A stretch of 8,411 nt of DNA from Tannerella sp. Its GTDB lineage: Bacteria > Bacteroidota > Bacteroidia > Bacteroidales > Tannerellaceae. This document shows positions 6,789 through 8,411 of this stretch, one piece after another. The stretch is taken from NCBI GenBank assembly GCA_031288935.1, contig JAITQL010000154.1, forward strand, positions 1-8,411, given 5' to 3'. The notes under the pieces were generated by a model. It was given only the letters and a program-made list of their open reading frames with translations. It ran no database searches and was not told where the DNA came from. Made by a program: the position numbers and the translations under genes. The first letter of the stretch is position 1, and each line of letters starts with the position of its first letter.

Positions 6789-6834
6789 AATGCAGGCATA
6801 CCTTCGCACGGGAGGGTATGCCTGCATTTCTTTT
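6789..6834 (+). terminator. Rho-independent terminator closing the por operon
   Basis: A perfect 14-bp inverted repeat pairs 6789-6802 with 6815-6828. It extends inwards by three more pairs (one G-U) to a 6-base loop. The right arm runs into TTTCTTTT, a T-rich tail for plus-strand transcripts. It starts 33 bp after the porN stop. The isomerase gene on the other strand ends 23 bp beyond the T tail, so the hairpin sits between convergent genes. It lacks a strong T tract for the minus direction, though the stem may still slow that transcript. Confidence 0.9.
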
Positions 6835-6857
6835 GAACGGGCACAAAAGGAATACGT

Positions 6858-8282
6858 TCATTGCCCCGCCTTCACGAGGGGGATATTCAGCAGAAAGGCT
6901 ACCTTTTCCAGTTTGCCGGCCACGTGTCCCACGCCGATGGCGCAGTGGTGCGAGGGGCCGGCCTTGCTCCACCGGTTCATAAACTCCCGCGCTCCGCAGG
7001 CAAAGCGGTAGCGGCTGTTCGTATTGCCGATTTGCAGCGTGGGGCCGGGTACGGACCGGCCTTCGGCAGCGAGGAGGAAAAGCCCGTCCCTGCCTTCGCA
7101 GACCGAGAGCAGTGTGACGTCGCCCTGCCGCACGCTCATCTGGATGGAAAGTCCCTTGCCCGGCTTGCCGTGGTATACGGGCAGGGGCACCAGCTTGACA
7201 CGCCCTTCGGCAATGGCAAAGTGTGCCGGGCCGTCGTGACCCAGCATGACAACGTCGTCATTGAAATCCATCGCGTAAAACTCGGAGAAGGAGCCTCCCG
7301 CGCCCAGGAGCGACAGAATCTTCATCGCCTGTACGTTTTTCACCTCGCATTCGCCGGCCACCGGAATCTGCTTGCCCGTCAGCAGCGTATTGCCTGCAAT
7401 CACGGACGTGACGATGTTTTCATACGCATTGCCTTCGTAGCCCTCGTAGTAGTAGGCCAGTGCGCCCAGCCGGTGCGCCTCTGCCAGCCGGTCCAGCGCC
7501 ACGGACGTCCGTGCGGCGCGTTCCAGTTCACCGGCTTCGCACGCGGGAACGACGTCGAAACGGCTGTGGAACTCCTCCAGCTTCGCCTCCAGTTCGTCTC
7601 CGGTCACTGCATCGCGATACGCCTTCAGCTCGCACATCTCCAGCAGTTCGATATGGGTGCCGAAGACGGCCGACTGCAACGCGGTGTCCGTATACACGTC
7701 CAGCATCCCGCCGTAATAGTGTCCCAGTATCCCCAGCCGGTTTTCGCGCATGCCGCGTACAACGCGGGCCGCGTCGATCCACGCACCCGTCTCGTTCCAT
7801 ACGTATGCCTCCTGCATGTATCCGGTCACGATGTCGTAGCGGATGCCGGCGCGGTTGAACACGCAGGCAAACTCCGGCGCTGAACAGGCCTGGCAGTGCG
7901 CCAGCCATTCGCCGGTCATTCGACCGCTGTCGCCCATGCCGTTGATATGGTCATAGTCGATCGCCGCCACCGGCTGGATATTGAGCAGAATCACGGGCGC
8001 CTTGACCCGTTGCGCCACCGGCAGAACGGTCGAGGAGAGCGCATAGGTGGAGATAAAGATAAAGAGCAGCTCCACCCCTTCGCGGTTCAGGAGTTCCGCC
8101 GCATCGGCAGCTTTCTGCGGCTGGTCTACCATGCCGGCATCCACCACCTTGACACCCGGCAACGCCAACCGTTCGCCGATTTCTTTCCGATAGCCCGTCA
8201 GGCGTGGCAGCAATCCCTCGAACTGTCCCCAGTACGTGTCCAGTCCCACGCCGATAAGGCCGACTTTCAATTCATTTTTCAT
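6858..8282 (-). CDS. L-fucose/L-arabinose isomerase family protein, substrate unassigned
   Basis: This 474-residue protein resembles the FucI/AraA family, manganese-dependent aldose-ketose isomerases of the cytoplasm. The start [18 protein letters not shown] leads straight into the family's first beta strand. An ATG at 8294 would add four residues, and one at 8357 lies upstream of the likely promoter. By eye, candidate metal/active-site residues match E. coli AraA: Glu311 (in AGECE; Glu306), Glu334 (in FSEFY; Glu333), His349 (in MLGHDG; His350) and His445 or His446 (in PSHHC; His450). All four are therefore kept. Length is near AraA (about 500), but overall likeness is only moderate, so this is one of the divergent AraA-like proteins common in Bacteroidota, and arabinose should not be assumed. 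No sugar transporter, kinase or regulator is in view. It converges on the por operon and is probably unrelated to it. Confidence 0.85.
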   Translation of the reverse strand: MKNELKVGLIGVGLDTYWGQFEGLLPRLTGYRKEIGERLALPGVKVVDAGMVDQPQKAADAAELLNREGVELLFIFISTYALSSTVLPVAQRVKAPVILLNIQPVAAIDYDHINGMGDSGRMTGEWLAHCQACSAPEFACVFNRAGIRYDIVTGYMQEAYVWNETGAWIDAARVVRGMRENRLGILGHYYGGMLDVYTDTALQSAVFGTHIELLEMCELKAYRDAVTGDELEAKLEEFHSRFDVVPACEAGELERAARTSVALDRLAEAHRLGALAYYYEGYEGNAYENIVTSVIAGNTLLTGKQIPVAGECEVKNVQAMKILSLLGAGGSFSEFYAMDFNDDVVMLGHDGPAHFAIAEGRVKLVPLPVYHGKPGKGLSIQMSVRQGDVTLLSVCEGRDGLFLLAAEGRSVPGPTLQIGNTNSRYRFACGAREFMNRWSKAGPSHHCAIGVGHVAGKLEKVAFLLNIPLVKAGQ

Positions 8283-8315
8283 TTCCCTGTACATAATTTC
8301 AGTTTGTAATCGCGA

Positions 8316-8323
8316 CAAAAGTA
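8316..8323 (-). promoter_or_regulatory. Bacteroidetes -7 promoter element for the isomerase gene
   Basis: On the minus strand this reads TACTTTTG, an exact fit to the Bacteroidetes sigma-ABfr -7 consensus TAnnTTTG. Transcription should begin near 8309, giving a leader of about 27 bases before the ATG at 8282. A TTTG lies upstream at 8336-8339, but only 12 bp from the -7 box instead of the usual 19-21, so the -33 element is not convincing. The site argues against a translation start at 8357. Confidence 0.55.
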
Positions 8324-8411
8324 ATAAAACATTTTCAAAGCACGCATTCATCCGCAAAAAGGGCTAACACTTTATTTGAGTTGCCATGGAGAACAGTTAG
8401 CGATACGATAG

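Noticed and set aside
5652..6827. Minus-strand open frame (391 residues) opposite porN
   Set aside because: It overlaps all of porN and runs through the terminator hairpin. Its composition looks like reverse-read porN, and nothing in it resembles a protein family.
6861..7883. Plus-strand open frame (340 residues) opposite the isomerase gene
   Set aside because: The minus strand there encodes a full isomerase with its catalytic residues. The plus frame has no recognisable domain and begins just after a terminator.

Overview
The window looks like a piece of a Bacteroidota chromosome, most likely Bacteroidales of the Porphyromonas/Tannerella/Parabacteroides neighbourhood. The main reason is a complete type IX secretion system (T9SS) core operon in the order porP-porK-porL-porM-porN, the order known from Porphyromonas gingivalis. 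Flavobacteria usually carry gldKLMN with the porP/sprF-like gene elsewhere. The family assignment is sure; the genus is inference. Coding DNA is GC-rich, while the far-left intergenic region is strikingly AT-rich.

Layout. Positions 1-419 hold no convincing gene. Instead there is an AT-rich array of about 21-bp units (51-176) carrying CATAATTA at exactly 21-bp steps. It is bracketed by two near-identical 35-bp direct repeats, and a short 9-bp-period ATTCG repeat follows at 300-322. Positions 420-6755 carry five co-directional genes with gaps of only 28 to 53 bp: porP (outer-membrane beta-barrel), porK (outer-membrane lipoprotein with a degenerate formylglycine-enzyme fold), porL (two-helix inner-membrane motor stator with unusual low-complexity regions), porM (inner-membrane rotor/periplasmic shaft) and porN (periplasmic ring partner of PorK, with a lysine-rich tail). 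A strong hairpin with a T-rich tail at 6789-6834 closes the operon. On the opposite strand, 8282-6858, lies a convergent FucI/AraA-type sugar isomerase family gene of unassigned substrate, with a good Bacteroidetes -7 promoter element in front of it. The last 90 bp or so show nothing further.

How the genes work together (established for the families): PorL/PorM form the proton-motive-force driven rotary motor in the inner membrane. PorM spans the periplasm and contacts the PorK/PorN ring under the outer membrane, which couples energy to protein export and surface attachment. PorP-family barrels sit in the outer membrane and are needed for export or substrate attachment. The isomerase belongs to sugar metabolism and is probably only a neighbour. 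I see no undescribed multi-gene system here. The unusual points are the phased 21-bp array, the Gly-rich and Pro/Gln/Tyr-repeat additions in PorL, the basic tail of PorN, and small intergenic repeats.
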